Source: Clostridium amylolyticum (lineage in GTDB: Bacteria; Bacillota; Clostridia; Clostridiales; Clostridiaceae). From it: a DNA stretch of 59,845 nucleotides. How positions within the stretch are numbered: position 1 is the stretch's first letter; every line of letters begins with the position of its first letter. The notes below the pieces were generated by a model, which saw only the letters and a program-made list of their open reading frames with translations, made no database searches and was not told the DNA's origin. Where the stretch lies: assembly GCF_900142075.1 (NCBI RefSeq), contig NZ_FQZO01000014.1, forward strand, positions 1 through 59,845, read 5' to 3'. A program made the translations under genes and the position numbers. This document shows, piece by piece, positions 34,409 to 43,910 of the stretch.

Positions 34409-35530
34409 ATGCAGGAAGAAAAAAAGCCTCTTTATAGTCAAATAGTAGATTATTTGTTAGGGCTTATTAAAAATAAGGAAATACTGCCTGGTGACAGACT
34501 TCCTACAGAACTAGAGCTTATGGAAAAGTTTGAAGTTAGCAGAATAACAGCTAAAAGAGCTTTAGAGGAGCTTAGAAGCATGGGGCTTATATACAGGAAG
34601 AAGGGTCATGGAAGTTTTTTAAATGAGCAAATAGCAGTAGAGAACAGCAATGAGAATAGTCAAAGTATAATATCAATGATTATTCCTTATGAAAATTCTA
34701 CAGGAAGATTTATTGATTATATAAGAGGAGCAGGAGATTATCTTTACTCTAAGGGATATTTTTTATCCATAAACTGCACTGATGGAGACGACATAAAGGA
34801 AAGAGATTTTCTTATGAATATTATGAGCAGCGGTATTAGCGGACTTATATACTACCCCACCAATAGGATAACTAATTTTGATATCCTAAGCACCCTATAC
34901 ATAAAGAATTTTCCTATAGCTCTTATTGATAAATACTTAAATTCTTTACCCTTAAGCTATTCGGTTTCAGACAACTTTAAGGGTGGATGCGATGCTTGTA
35001 GTACTCTTATTAAAGAGGGACACAGAAATATAGCCTTTCTCTCCAGTGTGAATATCGAAGGGGTATCTTCAGTAAGAGATAGGTTTTTAGGATACTGTAA
35101 AGCTTTAAGAAGCCATGGTATAGAAATTGATAATGAATTTATCATAGATGATTTTTTAAATTCCGTTTATGGAGAGGATTTTGAAAAAAATAAAAAAGAT
35201 AAAATCACATCCATAATAAAGACACTCATGGAAAAGGGAGTAACTGCTATAGTATGTGAAAATGATTACACAGCACTAGATATAATGAAACAGTTAAGTG
35301 ATTTAAAACTTCAAGTACCTAATGATATATCATTAGTAGGTTTTGATAACTTGGAAATATTAGAACAGTTCGGTATATCCTTAACCACCATAGAGCAAGA
35401 TTTTTATGAAATAGGAAAGAAAGCTGCTGAAATAGTGGTAAATTCCATAGAAGGAAGGGCTAATGATCAAGTTAAAGAAATAATACCCATGAAGCTTATT
35501 AAAAGAAATTCAATTAAAAGTTTAAGTTAA
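34409..35530 (+). CDS. GntR-family regulator with LacI-type sugar-binding domain
   Basis: A 373-residue regulator. Residues 5-75 form a GntR winged helix (PLYSQIVDYLLGLIKNKEI, GDRLPTELELMEKFEVSRIT, LRSMGLIYRKKGHGSFL). Residues 90-370 form a periplasmic-binding-type effector domain like that of LacI and AraR (IVCENDYTALDIMKQL, VPNDISLVGFDNLEIL). This AraR-like layout senses a sugar. It sits 76 bases ahead of the GH38 mannosidase gene, likely in one operon, so a mannose-containing glycan product is a plausible effector. An 18-bp palindrome covers its translation start region. Confidence 0.92.
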   Translation: MQEEKKPLYSQIVDYLLGLIKNKEILPGDRLPTELELMEKFEVSRITAKRALEELRSMGLIYRKKGHGSFLNEQIAVENSNENSQSIISMIIPYENSTGRFIDYIRGAGDYLYSKGYFLSINCTDGDDIKERDFLMNIMSSGISGLIYYPTNRITNFDILSTLYIKNFPIALIDKYLNSLPLSYSVSDNFKGGCDACSTLIKEGHRNIAFLSSVNIEGVSSVRDRFLGYCKALRSHGIEIDNEFIIDDFLNSVYGEDFEKNKKDKITSIIKTLMEKGVTAIVCENDYTALDIMKQLSDLKLQVPNDISLVGFDNLEILEQFGISLTTIEQDFYEIGKKAAEIVVNSIEGRANDQVKEIIPMKLIKRNSIKSLS

Positions 35531-35606
35531 TAATTAAATTATCAATAATGCTAAAAATCAAGTAATTAAACTACCTAAATAAATAAAATTTTAAAGGAGA
35601 TAAGCT

Positions 35607-38600
35607 ATGTTTTATGCATTAGAAAGAGTTCAAAAGATATGCTATGAATTAAAAAATTATGTTTACACTAATAAGTTACAAATACAAGACTACAAGGTGA
35701 TGGAAGGTAACTTTTTAGGGATGGAAGGCATAAACAACGCAGAAGGTGAATGGAAAGACTTTCATGTGGGAGATTTATGGGGAGGAAGAGATTATCACTG
35801 CTGGTTTAGAACAGAAGTGACAGTACCAGAAGAATTTGCTGGAAAGGTAGCAGCTCTAAGCTTTAAAACCTTTGATGAAGGTTGGGATGCTATAAATCCT
35901 CAATTTATACTTTATATAGATGGAGAACACATTCAAGGTATAGATATAAATCATAGAGAAGTAATAATATCTGACTCTGCAGAACCAGGAAAAACTTATA
36001 CCATAGATCTTCATGCTTACAGCGGACTAGTGGCAGATAGAAAGTCTACTTTATATGGAGACTTGGTAACCATAGATAAAGCGGTAAGAGAGTTGTACTT
36101 TAACTTACAAGTGCCAGTATGGGTATGCGAAAAGTTAGATAAGGAAGATAAAAAGAGAATAGACATGCTTGCAGTGTTAAACGAAGCGATAAATATTCTT
36201 GACTTAAGAAAACCTTTTTCCAAGGAATTTAATGAAACTGTAAATAAAGCTAACGAGTATTTAAGAACAGAGTTTTATGAAAAACTATGTGGGCATGATG
36301 AAATCATAGCTACTTGTGTAGGACATACACATATAGACGTAGCTTGGCATTGGACAGTTGCTCAAACTAGAGAAAAGGTAGCTAGAAGCTTCTCCACAGT
36401 ATTAAAGCTTATGGAAGAATATCCAGAGTACGTATTTATGTCCAGCCAGCCACAGCTTTATAAGTTCTTAAAAGAAGATCATCCTCATGTTTATGAAAAG
36501 ATAAAAGAAAAGGTTAAAGAAGGAGTTTGGGAACCAGAAGGAGCTATGTGGTTAGAAGCAGATTGTAATGTAACTTCTGGAGAGTCCTTAGTGCGTCAGA
36601 TATTATTTGGAAAGAGATTTTTCAAAGATGAATTTGGAGTAGAAAGTGAAATACTATGGCTTCCAGACGTTTTTGGATACAGTGCAGCTCTTCCACAGAT
36701 ACTTAAGAAATCTGATGTTAACTACTTTATGACCACTAAAATAGCTTGGAATCAGTTTAATAAAATGCCTTACGACACCTTTATGTGGAAAGGTATCGAT
36801 GGAACAGATATATTAACTCACTTTATAACTACAAAAGATCCATATCAACCTAAAGACTCACACTTCACCACTTATAATGGACAAATACATCCAGGTGCTA
36901 TCATAGGAGCTTGGGATAGGTATCAACAAAAGGAAATAAACAACGATGTGCTTGTATCCTACGGCTTTGGAGATGGCGGTGGCGGAGCTACCTATGAAAT
37001 GTTAGAAGTGGCTAGAAGATTAAACAAAGGTATCCCAGGATGTCCTAAGGTAGAGATGGGAACTTCTAAAGATTATTTTAAGAGATTAGAAGAAAAAGTA
37101 AAAGATCATAAGAGACTACCTAGCTGGGTGGGAGAATTATACCTAGAGTACCATAGAGGAACTTATACTTCCATGGCTAGAAATAAGAGAGACAACAGAC
37201 TAAGTGAAAACATCTATACCTCTGCTGAAAAGATTAGCTCTTTAGCTATGCTTCTTGGAAAAAATTATCCTCAAGAAAGACTTAATAAAGGATGGGAAAC
37301 TATACTTTTAAATCAATTCCATGATATTTTACCAGGTTCATCCATAAAGGAAGTTTATGATGTTACCAAAGAAGAATATAAGGAAATCATAAAGAATGGT
37401 AAAAATGTTTTATCTGATGCTGTAGAGGCTGTAGGTTTAAATATATCTTTAGATAATAAGTCTTTAGTGGTATTTAACACTTTATCCTTTGAAAGAAAAG
37501 ACATAGTAGAATTTGAAATACCAGAAGGAATAAGCAATCCAATGCTTATAGATACCGATAATAATGAGATAGTATGCCAAAAGGTAGAAGGAAACAAGGC
37601 TATATTCTTTGCTGAAGGAATACCTGCTATGGGATATAAAGCTTATACCATAGTTGAAGCTTCTAATAAAGAAAATACTTCATCTATAAAGTTAAGCCCT
37701 GAAGCAGCAGAAAATAAGTTCTTTAAACTTAATTTAGATGAAAAGGGACAAATAAAATCCTTCTTTGATAAAGAAAATAACAGAGAAGTACTAAAGAAGG
37801 GAGAAGTAGCTAACGCTCTTCAAGCTTTTGAAGATAAACCTATGAACTATGATAACTGGGATATTGATATCTTCTATCAAGAAAAAATGTGGGCTGTTGA
37901 TGATGTTCAAAGCATAGAAGTGGTAGAAAGAGGACCTGTAAGATCTGCTCTTAAGATAGAAAGAAAGTTCTCAGATTCTATAATAGTTCAACATATGTAT
38001 GTTTATAATGATATAGCAAGAATAGACTTTAAAACCTATGTAGATTGGAAGGAACACCAAGTTCTATTAAAAACTGCCTTCCCTATAGAGATAAACACTA
38101 ATAAAGCTACCTATGAAATACAATATGGAAATGTGGAAAGACCAACACATCACAATACTTCCTGGGATGTAGCTAGATTTGAAGTAGCAGGACAAAAATG
38201 GGCAGACCTTTCAGAAGGAGATTTTGGAGTAAGCTTATTAAATGACAGTAAATATGGACATGACATAAAGGATGGAGTAATGAGATTAACCCTTCTAAAG
38301 AGTGGTATTGAGCCAAACTTAACCACTGACCAAGAAGAGCATTTCTTCACTTACTCAATATATCCTCACGGTGGAGACTGGAGAGAAGCAAATACAGTTC
38401 AAATGGCATATATGCTTAATAACCCAGTGGAAACAAAATTTGAAGATGCTCATGAAGGCAAGCTTCCAAAGTGCCTTTCCATGGTTAAGGTTGATAAAGA
38501 TAATGTTATCGTAGAAGTGGTTAAAAAGGCTGAAGACAATGATGACATCATAGTTAGAATGTATGAATGCTACAACAAGAGAACTAAGGTTAGTGTAGAA

Positions 38601-38738
38601 TTCTTTAAAGACCTTAAGGGAGTAGTAGAATGCAACCTTATGGAAAGAGATCTAGAAGAAATAGCATATGATAAAAATAGCTTTAATTTTGAAATTAAAC
38701 CTTATGAAATTAAGAGCTTTAGATTAAAAGTTCAATAA
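35607..38738 (+). CDS. GH38 alpha-mannosidase
   Basis: A 1043-residue cytoplasmic alpha-mannosidase of the bacterial/yeast Ams1-like type. The N-terminal region (to about 230) precedes the catalytic barrel. There HTHIDVAWHW supplies zinc ligands His242 and Asp244, and LWLPDVFGYSAALPQI supplies the nucleophile Asp354. A second zinc His is probably in FHDILPGSSIKEVYD. The C-terminal beta domains follow. There is no signal peptide. These enzymes strip alpha-linked mannose from N-glycans or mannan fragments. RBS aaaggaga precedes the ATG. Confidence 0.95.
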   Translation: MFYALERVQKICYELKNYVYTNKLQIQDYKVMEGNFLGMEGINNAEGEWKDFHVGDLWGGRDYHCWFRTEVTVPEEFAGKVAALSFKTFDEGWDAINPQFILYIDGEHIQGIDINHREVIISDSAEPGKTYTIDLHAYSGLVADRKSTLYGDLVTIDKAVRELYFNLQVPVWVCEKLDKEDKKRIDMLAVLNEAINILDLRKPFSKEFNETVNKANEYLRTEFYEKLCGHDEIIATCVGHTHIDVAWHWTVAQTREKVARSFSTVLKLMEEYPEYVFMSSQPQLYKFLKEDHPHVYEKIKEKVKEGVWEPEGAMWLEADCNVTSGESLVRQILFGKRFFKDEFGVESEILWLPDVFGYSAALPQILKKSDVNYFMTTKIAWNQFNKMPYDTFMWKGIDGTDILTHFITTKDPYQPKDSHFTTYNGQIHPGAIIGAWDRYQQKEINNDVLVSYGFGDGGGGATYEMLEVARRLNKGIPGCPKVEMGTSKDYFKRLEEKVKDHKRLPSWVGELYLEYHRGTYTSMARNKRDNRLSENIYTSAEKISSLAMLLGKNYPQERLNKGWETILLNQFHDILPGSSIKEVYDVTKEEYKEIIKNGKNVLSDAVEAVGLNISLDNKSLVVFNTLSFERKDIVEFEIPEGISNPMLIDTDNNEIVCQKVEGNKAIFFAEGIPAMGYKAYTIVEASNKENTSSIKLSPEAAENKFFKLNLDEKGQIKSFFDKENNREVLKKGEVANALQAFEDKPMNYDNWDIDIFYQEKMWAVDDVQSIEVVERGPVRSALKIERKFSDSIIVQHMYVYNDIARIDFKTYVDWKEHQVLLKTAFPIEINTNKATYEIQYGNVERPTHHNTSWDVARFEVAGQKWADLSEGDFGVSLLNDSKYGHDIKDGVMRLTLLKSGIEPNLTTDQEEHFFTYSIYPHGGDWREANTVQMAYMLNNPVETKFEDAHEGKLPKCLSMVKVDKDNVIVEVVKKAEDNDDIIVRMYECYNKRTKVSVEFFKDLKGVVECNLMERDLEEIAYDKNSFNFEIKPYEIKSFRLKVQ

Positions 38739-38747
38739 TAAAAAAAA

Positions 38748-38782
38748 AAGATGCGTGATTTATTGAACGCATCTTGTTTTTT
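38748..38782. terminator. Bidirectional terminator between GH38 and the LacI gene
   Basis: Stem aagatgcgt (38748-38756) / acgcatctt (38767-38775). An A-run lies on the left and a T-run on the right, so both convergent genes are served. Confidence 0.9.
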
Positions 38783-38786
38783 TATA

Positions 38787-39791
38787 CTAAGATATATCTT
38801 TAACAGAGGTTCTCTCTATTAGTTGTGTGCTTAGCATTATATCGGCATAAGGGCTATCAGGGTTTTGTATCCTGTAAATAAGAGATTCCACAGCTTTTTG
38901 ACCTATGCTTTGTTTAGGAACATCTATGGTAGTAAGCTCGCTATAAAGAAGCTCGGGGATATTATCAAATCCTACTACGCTTATATCTTCAGGAACTGAC
39001 ATATTCATTTCTTTTAAAGCTTTAATAAGGGTAAGGGCAGTGTTGTCGTTGACGCATATCCAAGCTGTAGGGAAATCCTTATTATTTATGCTGGATTTAA
39101 TTTTACTTTTAAAATAATCAGTCTTTATATACTCTGCTTCCATCCACAAGTATTCTTCCCTAACAGTAAGATTAAACTCCTTCATATATTTTAAATAAGC
39201 TTCATATCGCTCTATAAAGCTGTAAGCAGATATAGAGTTGCTTATAAAACCTATATTTCTATGACCTTTAGTATAAAGGTGCTTAAGGAGCTTATATATG
39301 CCATGTTTATTAGATATGTTTACATAATCACATTCAATTTCTTCACTAAAATGATCTACTACCACAAAAGGTATATTGGAAGCTTGAACCTTTTTAAGTA
39401 ATGTATCACTGATGGTTCCTGCAATTATAAAGCCATCGCTTAGATGAGACATTATAGCGGATAATGTTTCAGGATTATGCTCCTTAGTTTCATCAATGCT
39501 TACTATACTTAGTTTTATTTTGTTTTGGCTGGCATAACCGCTTATACCGTATAGAACTTGGGACCAGAAGGTTACATCAGATAAAAAGGTATCTCTACAT
39601 AATACTGTAATACCATTAATGGTGTCATCCTCGTCTTGGAAGACTTTTTTATAACCCATTTCTTCTGCCAATGTACATATTTTTTTTCTTAATTCTTCAC
39701 TTACACCAGGAGCACCTCTAAGAGCTTTGGAAACAGTGTTGGTTGAAACGTTTATTTTGGTAGAAATGTCCTTTAAAGTTATTTTAGACAA
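38787..39791 (-). CDS. LacI-family transcriptional regulator
   Basis: A 334-residue repressor. The N-terminal HTH is ITLKDISTKINVSTNTVSKALRG, with the hinge helix near residue 50. The sugar-binding core has VVDHFSEEIECDYVN, YTKGHRNIGFIS, ICVNDNTALTLI and the C-terminal MSVPEDISVVGFDNIPE. The start is TTG at 39791 behind ggtgatt. It is transcribed away from the ABC importer gene across a 505-base gap, so it probably controls that operon in response to an imported sugar. Confidence 0.92.
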   Translation of the reverse strand: MSKITLKDISTKINVSTNTVSKALRGAPGVSEELRKKICTLAEEMGYKKVFQDEDDTINGITVLCRDTFLSDVTFWSQVLYGISGYASQNKIKLSIVSIDETKEHNPETLSAIMSHLSDGFIIAGTISDTLLKKVQASNIPFVVVDHFSEEIECDYVNISNKHGIYKLLKHLYTKGHRNIGFISNSISAYSFIERYEAYLKYMKEFNLTVREEYLWMEAEYIKTDYFKSKIKSSINNKDFPTAWICVNDNTALTLIKALKEMNMSVPEDISVVGFDNIPELLYSELTTIDVPKQSIGQKAVESLIYRIQNPDSPYADIMLSTQLIERTSVKDIS

Positions 39792-40154
39792 AATTAATCA
39801 CCACACTTAGTTAATTTCTTTAATTTTCATAATAAAAAACCGAACATATTTAAACAACCTTCGACAGATATAGTTTAAATTAAAATAGAATGAAAATCAA
39901 CATATATTTGAAAATATTAGGAAATATACAAGATGATATCAGTTATAAATTAAAGTTATTAACTTTGGTTTAAAGGGTTATTAAAAGATTATTTAACTGT
40001 AATTAACTATAATATTATGTAATGATTAGGAAACATTTCATTAAAAATTATTAATAAATATGATTTTATACAGTATTATTATATTTGATTATAGGGCATA
40101 TGTAATACTTTACAATGAAAAATAGTTAATTAATAAAAATATTAATTTTAGTTA
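39792..40154. other. Divergent regulatory gap, no gene
   Basis: Very AT-rich sequence between the leftward LacI gene and the rightward importer operon. No coding frame with a ribosome site is seen. Tttaaac near 39849 and gtttaaa near 39871 form a loose inverted repeat that could be an operator. The operon promoter follows at 40155. Confidence 0.4.
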
Positions 40155-40183
40155 TTGTATTTTAAGTTATAGTGAGTTATAAT
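40155..40183 (+). promoter_or_regulatory. Promoter of the glycan import/degradation operon
   Basis: TTGTAT (40155-40160), a 17-base spacer and TATAAT (40178-40183), 113 bases ahead of the binding-protein gene. Confidence 0.6.
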
Positions 40184-40197
40184 TTAATCGTATTCAT

Positions 40198-40247
40198 AAG
40201 GTTAATAACTTAATATATATAAGTTATAAAATCATATTTATAACCTT
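40198..40247. promoter_or_regulatory. Nested inverted repeats, probable operator
   Basis: The outer pair is aaggtta (40198-40204) / taacctt (40241-40247) and the inner pair is aactta (40207-40212) / taagtt (40220-40225). They lie just downstream of the -10 box, where a bound LacI-type repressor would block transcription. Confidence 0.45.
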
Positions 40248-40296
40248 AAGATTTTAGTTAAATAACCATACAATATATTATAAAGGGGGAAACAAA

Positions 40297-41862
40297 ATGA
40301 AAAGTAAAAAGATATTAAGTCTTTTACTTGTAGCTTCAATTTCAGTTTCAATATTTGCTGGTTGTAGCAAAGGCAATACTAGCAAGGAGGATAATAGTAC
40401 ACCAAAGATATCTATGACATTAATGGCTGGACCAAAGAAGCCAGATACTTGGTTACAAAAAGAGGTTAGTAAAAAATTAGGTGCTGATCTTGATTTTATA
40501 ATGCTTCCAGGGTGGGAAGAAAAAAATACTAAGACAAACCTACTTATGCAAGATAATGATAAGAGACCAGATGTATTGTGGTTTAATGGTATGGCAAATG
40601 AGTATAAGCAATGGGTAGAAGCTGGACTTCTTGTAGACGTTTTACCTTTATTAAAAAATACTAAAGATAAGAACATGCTTAAGAAGTTTACTCCTGAAAT
40701 ATTATTCCCTTATTATGACAATGGTAAAATATATAAGCTTCCTACAGACATAAATGGAAATGGTTCTACCATGAGTACTTTTGTTAGAAAAGACTGGCTA
40801 GATAAATTAGGATTAAAAGAGCCAAAAACTTTAGAAGAGTTTATAAATGTAGCAAGAGCCTTTACAAAGAATGACCCTGATGGAAATGGAAAAGCAGATA
40901 CCTTTGGTTTTGGAGGACAAAACTCTGGTGGTATGGACTGGAGAGCCTTTGCACCAGTATTTTATGCTTATGGATATGCTCCAGAATTCTTTGGAAAATA
41001 TACCGATGGTACTATGAAGCTTGGAGGAACTACTCCAGAAATGAAAGAAGCTTTACAAGTATTAAGGGATATGTATAAAGAAGGATTAATAGAGCCAACT
41101 ACCTTCACTGGAAATGATTTTGGTCAATTAATATCCAAGAGTAAAGTAGGTATGTTCTACAGCTGGCAAGGATATGCTGATGATGAAGATGCTACTACAA
41201 AAGCATTAAAAGCTAACGTGCCAAATGCAAACTTATTACCTATAGAAGCTATAAAAGGACCTAAAGGTTTAAGTGGTGAATATCCAGAACCAGCAGGATC
41301 TTGGTGTTACATATCAGTAACTAATAAAGCAAAGAATCCACAAAAAGTAGTTGATGTTCTTGATAAGATGATGACTCCTGAAATAGGATTGCTTAATGAG
41401 TATGGTGAAGAAGGAAAACATTATACTATGGAAAATGGACAACCTAAGAGAACTATATCAGAAGAAGAAAAGAACAATTTAGGGTTAGGATCACTTGGTT
41501 GGATTTGGTTTGGTAAGCCTTTCTTAGAAAAGACTGAAAAGATGAAAAAGTTAGGTGAAGACAGAGCAAAAGCTGCTAATGAAACAAGAGAAAGAATACA
41601 CCACTTCAGCTTAAGCGCTAGAGATAACATGCCTACATATATGAAACATGCTACAGAGATAGATGACCTTATGAATGAAGTTTTTGTAGGAGTTATTACA
41701 GGACAAAAACCAATGTCTGAGTATGATAAATTCGTAGAAACATATTATAACAAGTTTGAAGGAAAACAAATAGAAAAAGAAGCAACAGACCTTGCAGCTA
41801 AAGAAAAGACAGCCTTTGAAGATTTCAAGAAGGTATATGACAAAGAGTTAAAAGTTAATTAA
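40297..41862 (+). CDS. Oligosaccharide-binding lipoprotein of an ABC importer (LplA/YtcQ type)
   Basis: A 521-residue extracellular family-1 solute-binding protein. The signal peptide ends in lipobox FAGC with Cys23. The mature protein has the long two-lobed fold typical of LplA/YtcQ-type proteins (VLWFNGMANEYKQWVEAGLL, FGFGGQNSGGMDWRAF, KSKVGMFYSWQGYADD, PAGSWCYISVTNKAKNP). At about 500 mature residues it is in the size class that binds large oligosaccharides. It heads an operon with two permeases and glycosidases. RBS aaaggggga precedes the ATG. A strong stem-loop follows it. Confidence 0.92.
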   Translation: MKSKKILSLLLVASISVSIFAGCSKGNTSKEDNSTPKISMTLMAGPKKPDTWLQKEVSKKLGADLDFIMLPGWEEKNTKTNLLMQDNDKRPDVLWFNGMANEYKQWVEAGLLVDVLPLLKNTKDKNMLKKFTPEILFPYYDNGKIYKLPTDINGNGSTMSTFVRKDWLDKLGLKEPKTLEEFINVARAFTKNDPDGNGKADTFGFGGQNSGGMDWRAFAPVFYAYGYAPEFFGKYTDGTMKLGGTTPEMKEALQVLRDMYKEGLIEPTTFTGNDFGQLISKSKVGMFYSWQGYADDEDATTKALKANVPNANLLPIEAIKGPKGLSGEYPEPAGSWCYISVTNKAKNPQKVVDVLDKMMTPEIGLLNEYGEEGKHYTMENGQPKRTISEEEKNNLGLGSLGWIWFGKPFLEKTEKMKKLGEDRAKAANETRERIHHFSLSARDNMPTYMKHATEIDDLMNEVFVGVITGQKPMSEYDKFVETYYNKFEGKQIEKEATDLAAKEKTAFEDFKKVYDKELKVN

Positions 41863-41877
41863 TTTATAAAACCTAGG

Positions 41878-41947
41878 CTAAGGCCCAGTTGTAACATTTT
41901 GTAGTCTTAGGCTGCAAAATACTAAAGCTGGGCTTAGTTATAAGGTG
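41878..41947 (+). promoter_or_regulatory. Stem-loop between binding protein and permease genes
   Basis: Ctaaggcccag (41878-41888) pairs with ctgggcttag (41938-41947), and inside it attttgtag pairs with ctgcaaaat. There is no T-run, so it is more likely a 3' stabiliser or partial attenuator that raises binding-protein levels over permease levels. Confidence 0.6.
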
Positions 41948-41998
41948 AAACTTTTGTTCTAAAGTAAAATTAAGTGCGTTTTAAGGATGTGAACTATA

Positions 41999-42967
41999 AT
42001 GAGTCAATTAAATGCAACAGTAGATAGTGGTAAGACAAAAAAAGCACTAAAAACGCCTTCTTCAAATAAGGTATGGAAAGAAATAGCCAAGAATAAATAT
42101 TTATATTTGCTCCTTCTTCCAGGATTAATTCATTTGATACTTTTTAAATATACCACTATGTATGGGTCTGTAATAGCTTTTAAGGATTACAACATGTTTA
42201 AAGGGATTTTTGCAAGCCCTTGGGTAGGTTTAAAGAATTTTAGAGATTTGTTTAATACTCCTAAATTTCCATTAGTTATGAAAAATACACTTATAATAAG
42301 TTTACTTAAGATGTTATTTGGATTTCCTGCACCTATAATACTGGCATTATTACTAAATGAGCTAAGACATATTAAGTTTAAAAAGATTACTCAAACTATA
42401 GTATATTTGCCACACTTTGTATCTTGGGTTGTATTTGCAGGAATATTAAGAGCCTTCCTTAATCCCGTAGATGGATTTATAAATGAGATAATTAAGTTCT
42501 TTGGCGCAGCGCCTTATGACTTTTTAGGAAATAAAGATACTTTTAGAAGTTTACTAGTGGTTACAGATATATACAAAGGAATAGGATGGGGAACCATCAT
42601 CTACATGGCAGCTTTAGCTGGGGTAGACCCTGAACTTTATGAAGCAGCAAAGATAGATGGAGCTAATCTTTTCCAAAGGATGAAGCACATAACTCTTCCA
42701 TGTATAAAACCAGTTATAATGACATTGTTTATACTTGGACTTGGCGGAATATTAAATGCTGGTTTTGAACAAATTTTCTTGCTTTATAATGATATGGTTA
42801 TGCCTGTAGCAGACATAATAGATACTTATGTATATAGAAAAGGTATAAAAGAAGCTGCTTACAGTCTTGGTGCCGCTGCAGGAATGTTTAAGTCGGTTAT
42901 AGCCATGGTGCTTATTATATTAACTAATAAGATTGCCAATAAGGTAGGAGAAGAAGGGGTATGGTAA
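41999..42967 (+). CDS. ABC sugar importer permease 1 (LplB type)
   Basis: A 322-residue membrane protein with six predicted segments. The first is near residues 35-57 (YLYLLLLPGLIHLILFKYTT). The cytoplasmic EAA loop that docks the ATPase is YEAAKIDGANLFQRMKHITL. The polar N-terminal extension of about 30 residues is usual for this group. It pairs with the next gene, 13 bases downstream. No ATPase is encoded in the locus; a shared MsmK-type ATPase elsewhere would have to energise it. Confidence 0.93.
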   Translation: MSQLNATVDSGKTKKALKTPSSNKVWKEIAKNKYLYLLLLPGLIHLILFKYTTMYGSVIAFKDYNMFKGIFASPWVGLKNFRDLFNTPKFPLVMKNTLIISLLKMLFGFPAPIILALLLNELRHIKFKKITQTIVYLPHFVSWVVFAGILRAFLNPVDGFINEIIKFFGAAPYDFLGNKDTFRSLLVVTDIYKGIGWGTIIYMAALAGVDPELYEAAKIDGANLFQRMKHITLPCIKPVIMTLFILGLGGILNAGFEQIFLLYNDMVMPVADIIDTYVYRKGIKEAAYSLGAAAGMFKSVIAMVLIILTNKIANKVGEEGVW

Positions 42968-42980
42968 GGAGGAAACGTAG

Positions 42981-43868
42981 ATGGTTATAAAGGAATCACG
43001 TGGAGAAAGAACATTCCGTATAGTTAATGCCATATTAATGGTGTTATTAATAATATTTATGATTTATCCTTTTTGGTATGTAGTAATGTACTCTTTAAGT
43101 AATCCAGACTTGGCTGCCAGCGGAGGGTCCTTTCTTAAACCAAAGGGATTTACCATAGATGCTTATAAGATGGTTTTAAGAAATAAATCTATATTAACAG
43201 GACTTAGAACCTCAATAATAGTAACTACTGGAGGAGCGGCCATAGGTACCATGATAGCAGCTATGACTGCATATCCTCTATCTAAAAAGCGACTTCCAGG
43301 AAGAAAAGGAATCACATATTTATTCCTATTTACTATGTTTTTTGGTGGTGGATTAGTACCAGAATACTTGCTTTTAAAGAAGCTTCATATGATTGATACT
43401 TATTGGGCATTATTTTTACCTAGTTGCGTCAGTGTATGGAATATACTTGTTATAAAAAATTTCTATAAAGGTATACCGGAAAGCCTTGAAGAATCTGCTA
43501 GAATAGATGGAGCTTCAGACCTTACTATATTCTTTAAGATCATATTACCATTATCTAAACCTATTTTAGCTACCATTTCATTGTTTTTAGCAGTAGGTTT
43601 TTGGAATGACTTCTTCTCATCAGTAATGTTTATATTTGATAAAGATAAATGGTCATTACAAGCAGTACTTAGAGAAATAATTACCAATACTCAAGAGGCC
43701 ATGTCAAGGCAGGGCATAACAGTGAGAAATGAAAATGCAGCAAATGTTTCTCAAAAGACATTAACCATGGCAACTATAATGGTTTCTACTATTCCTATAT
43801 TAATAGTTTATCCTTTTGTACAAAAATATTTTGTACAAGGTACTATGGTAGGTTCAGTTAAGGGTTAA
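42981..43868 (+). CDS. ABC sugar importer permease 2 (LplC/YtcP type)
   Basis: A 295-residue integral membrane protein of the carbohydrate ABC permease family. It has six segments, the first at residues 12-34 (IVNAILMVLLIIFMIYPFWYV). The EAA loop is EESARIDGASDLTIFFKIIL. The insert RNENAANVSQKTLTMATIM near the C-terminus is characteristic of the LplC/YtcP group. RBS aaggagg precedes the ATG. It forms the second half of the channel with the preceding gene. Confidence 0.93.
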   Translation: MVIKESRGERTFRIVNAILMVLLIIFMIYPFWYVVMYSLSNPDLAASGGSFLKPKGFTIDAYKMVLRNKSILTGLRTSIIVTTGGAAIGTMIAAMTAYPLSKKRLPGRKGITYLFLFTMFFGGGLVPEYLLLKKLHMIDTYWALFLPSCVSVWNILVIKNFYKGIPESLEESARIDGASDLTIFFKIILPLSKPILATISLFLAVGFWNDFFSSVMFIFDKDKWSLQAVLREIITNTQEAMSRQGITVRNENAANVSQKTLTMATIMVSTIPILIVYPFVQKYFVQGTMVGSVKG

Positions 43869-43910
43869 TAGATAATACTAAACTGGTTATGGCAGAAAAG
43901 GAGAAATAAA

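Noticed and set aside
39849..39877. tttaaac/gtttaaa inverted repeat near the LacI gene start
   Set aside because: It is short and AT-only at the ends, so it is kept only as a remark in the gap description and not claimed as an operator.
40278..40676. Long leftward open frame opposite the binding-protein gene
   Set aside because: It is antisense to a clear lipoprotein gene and has no plausible start site or family.
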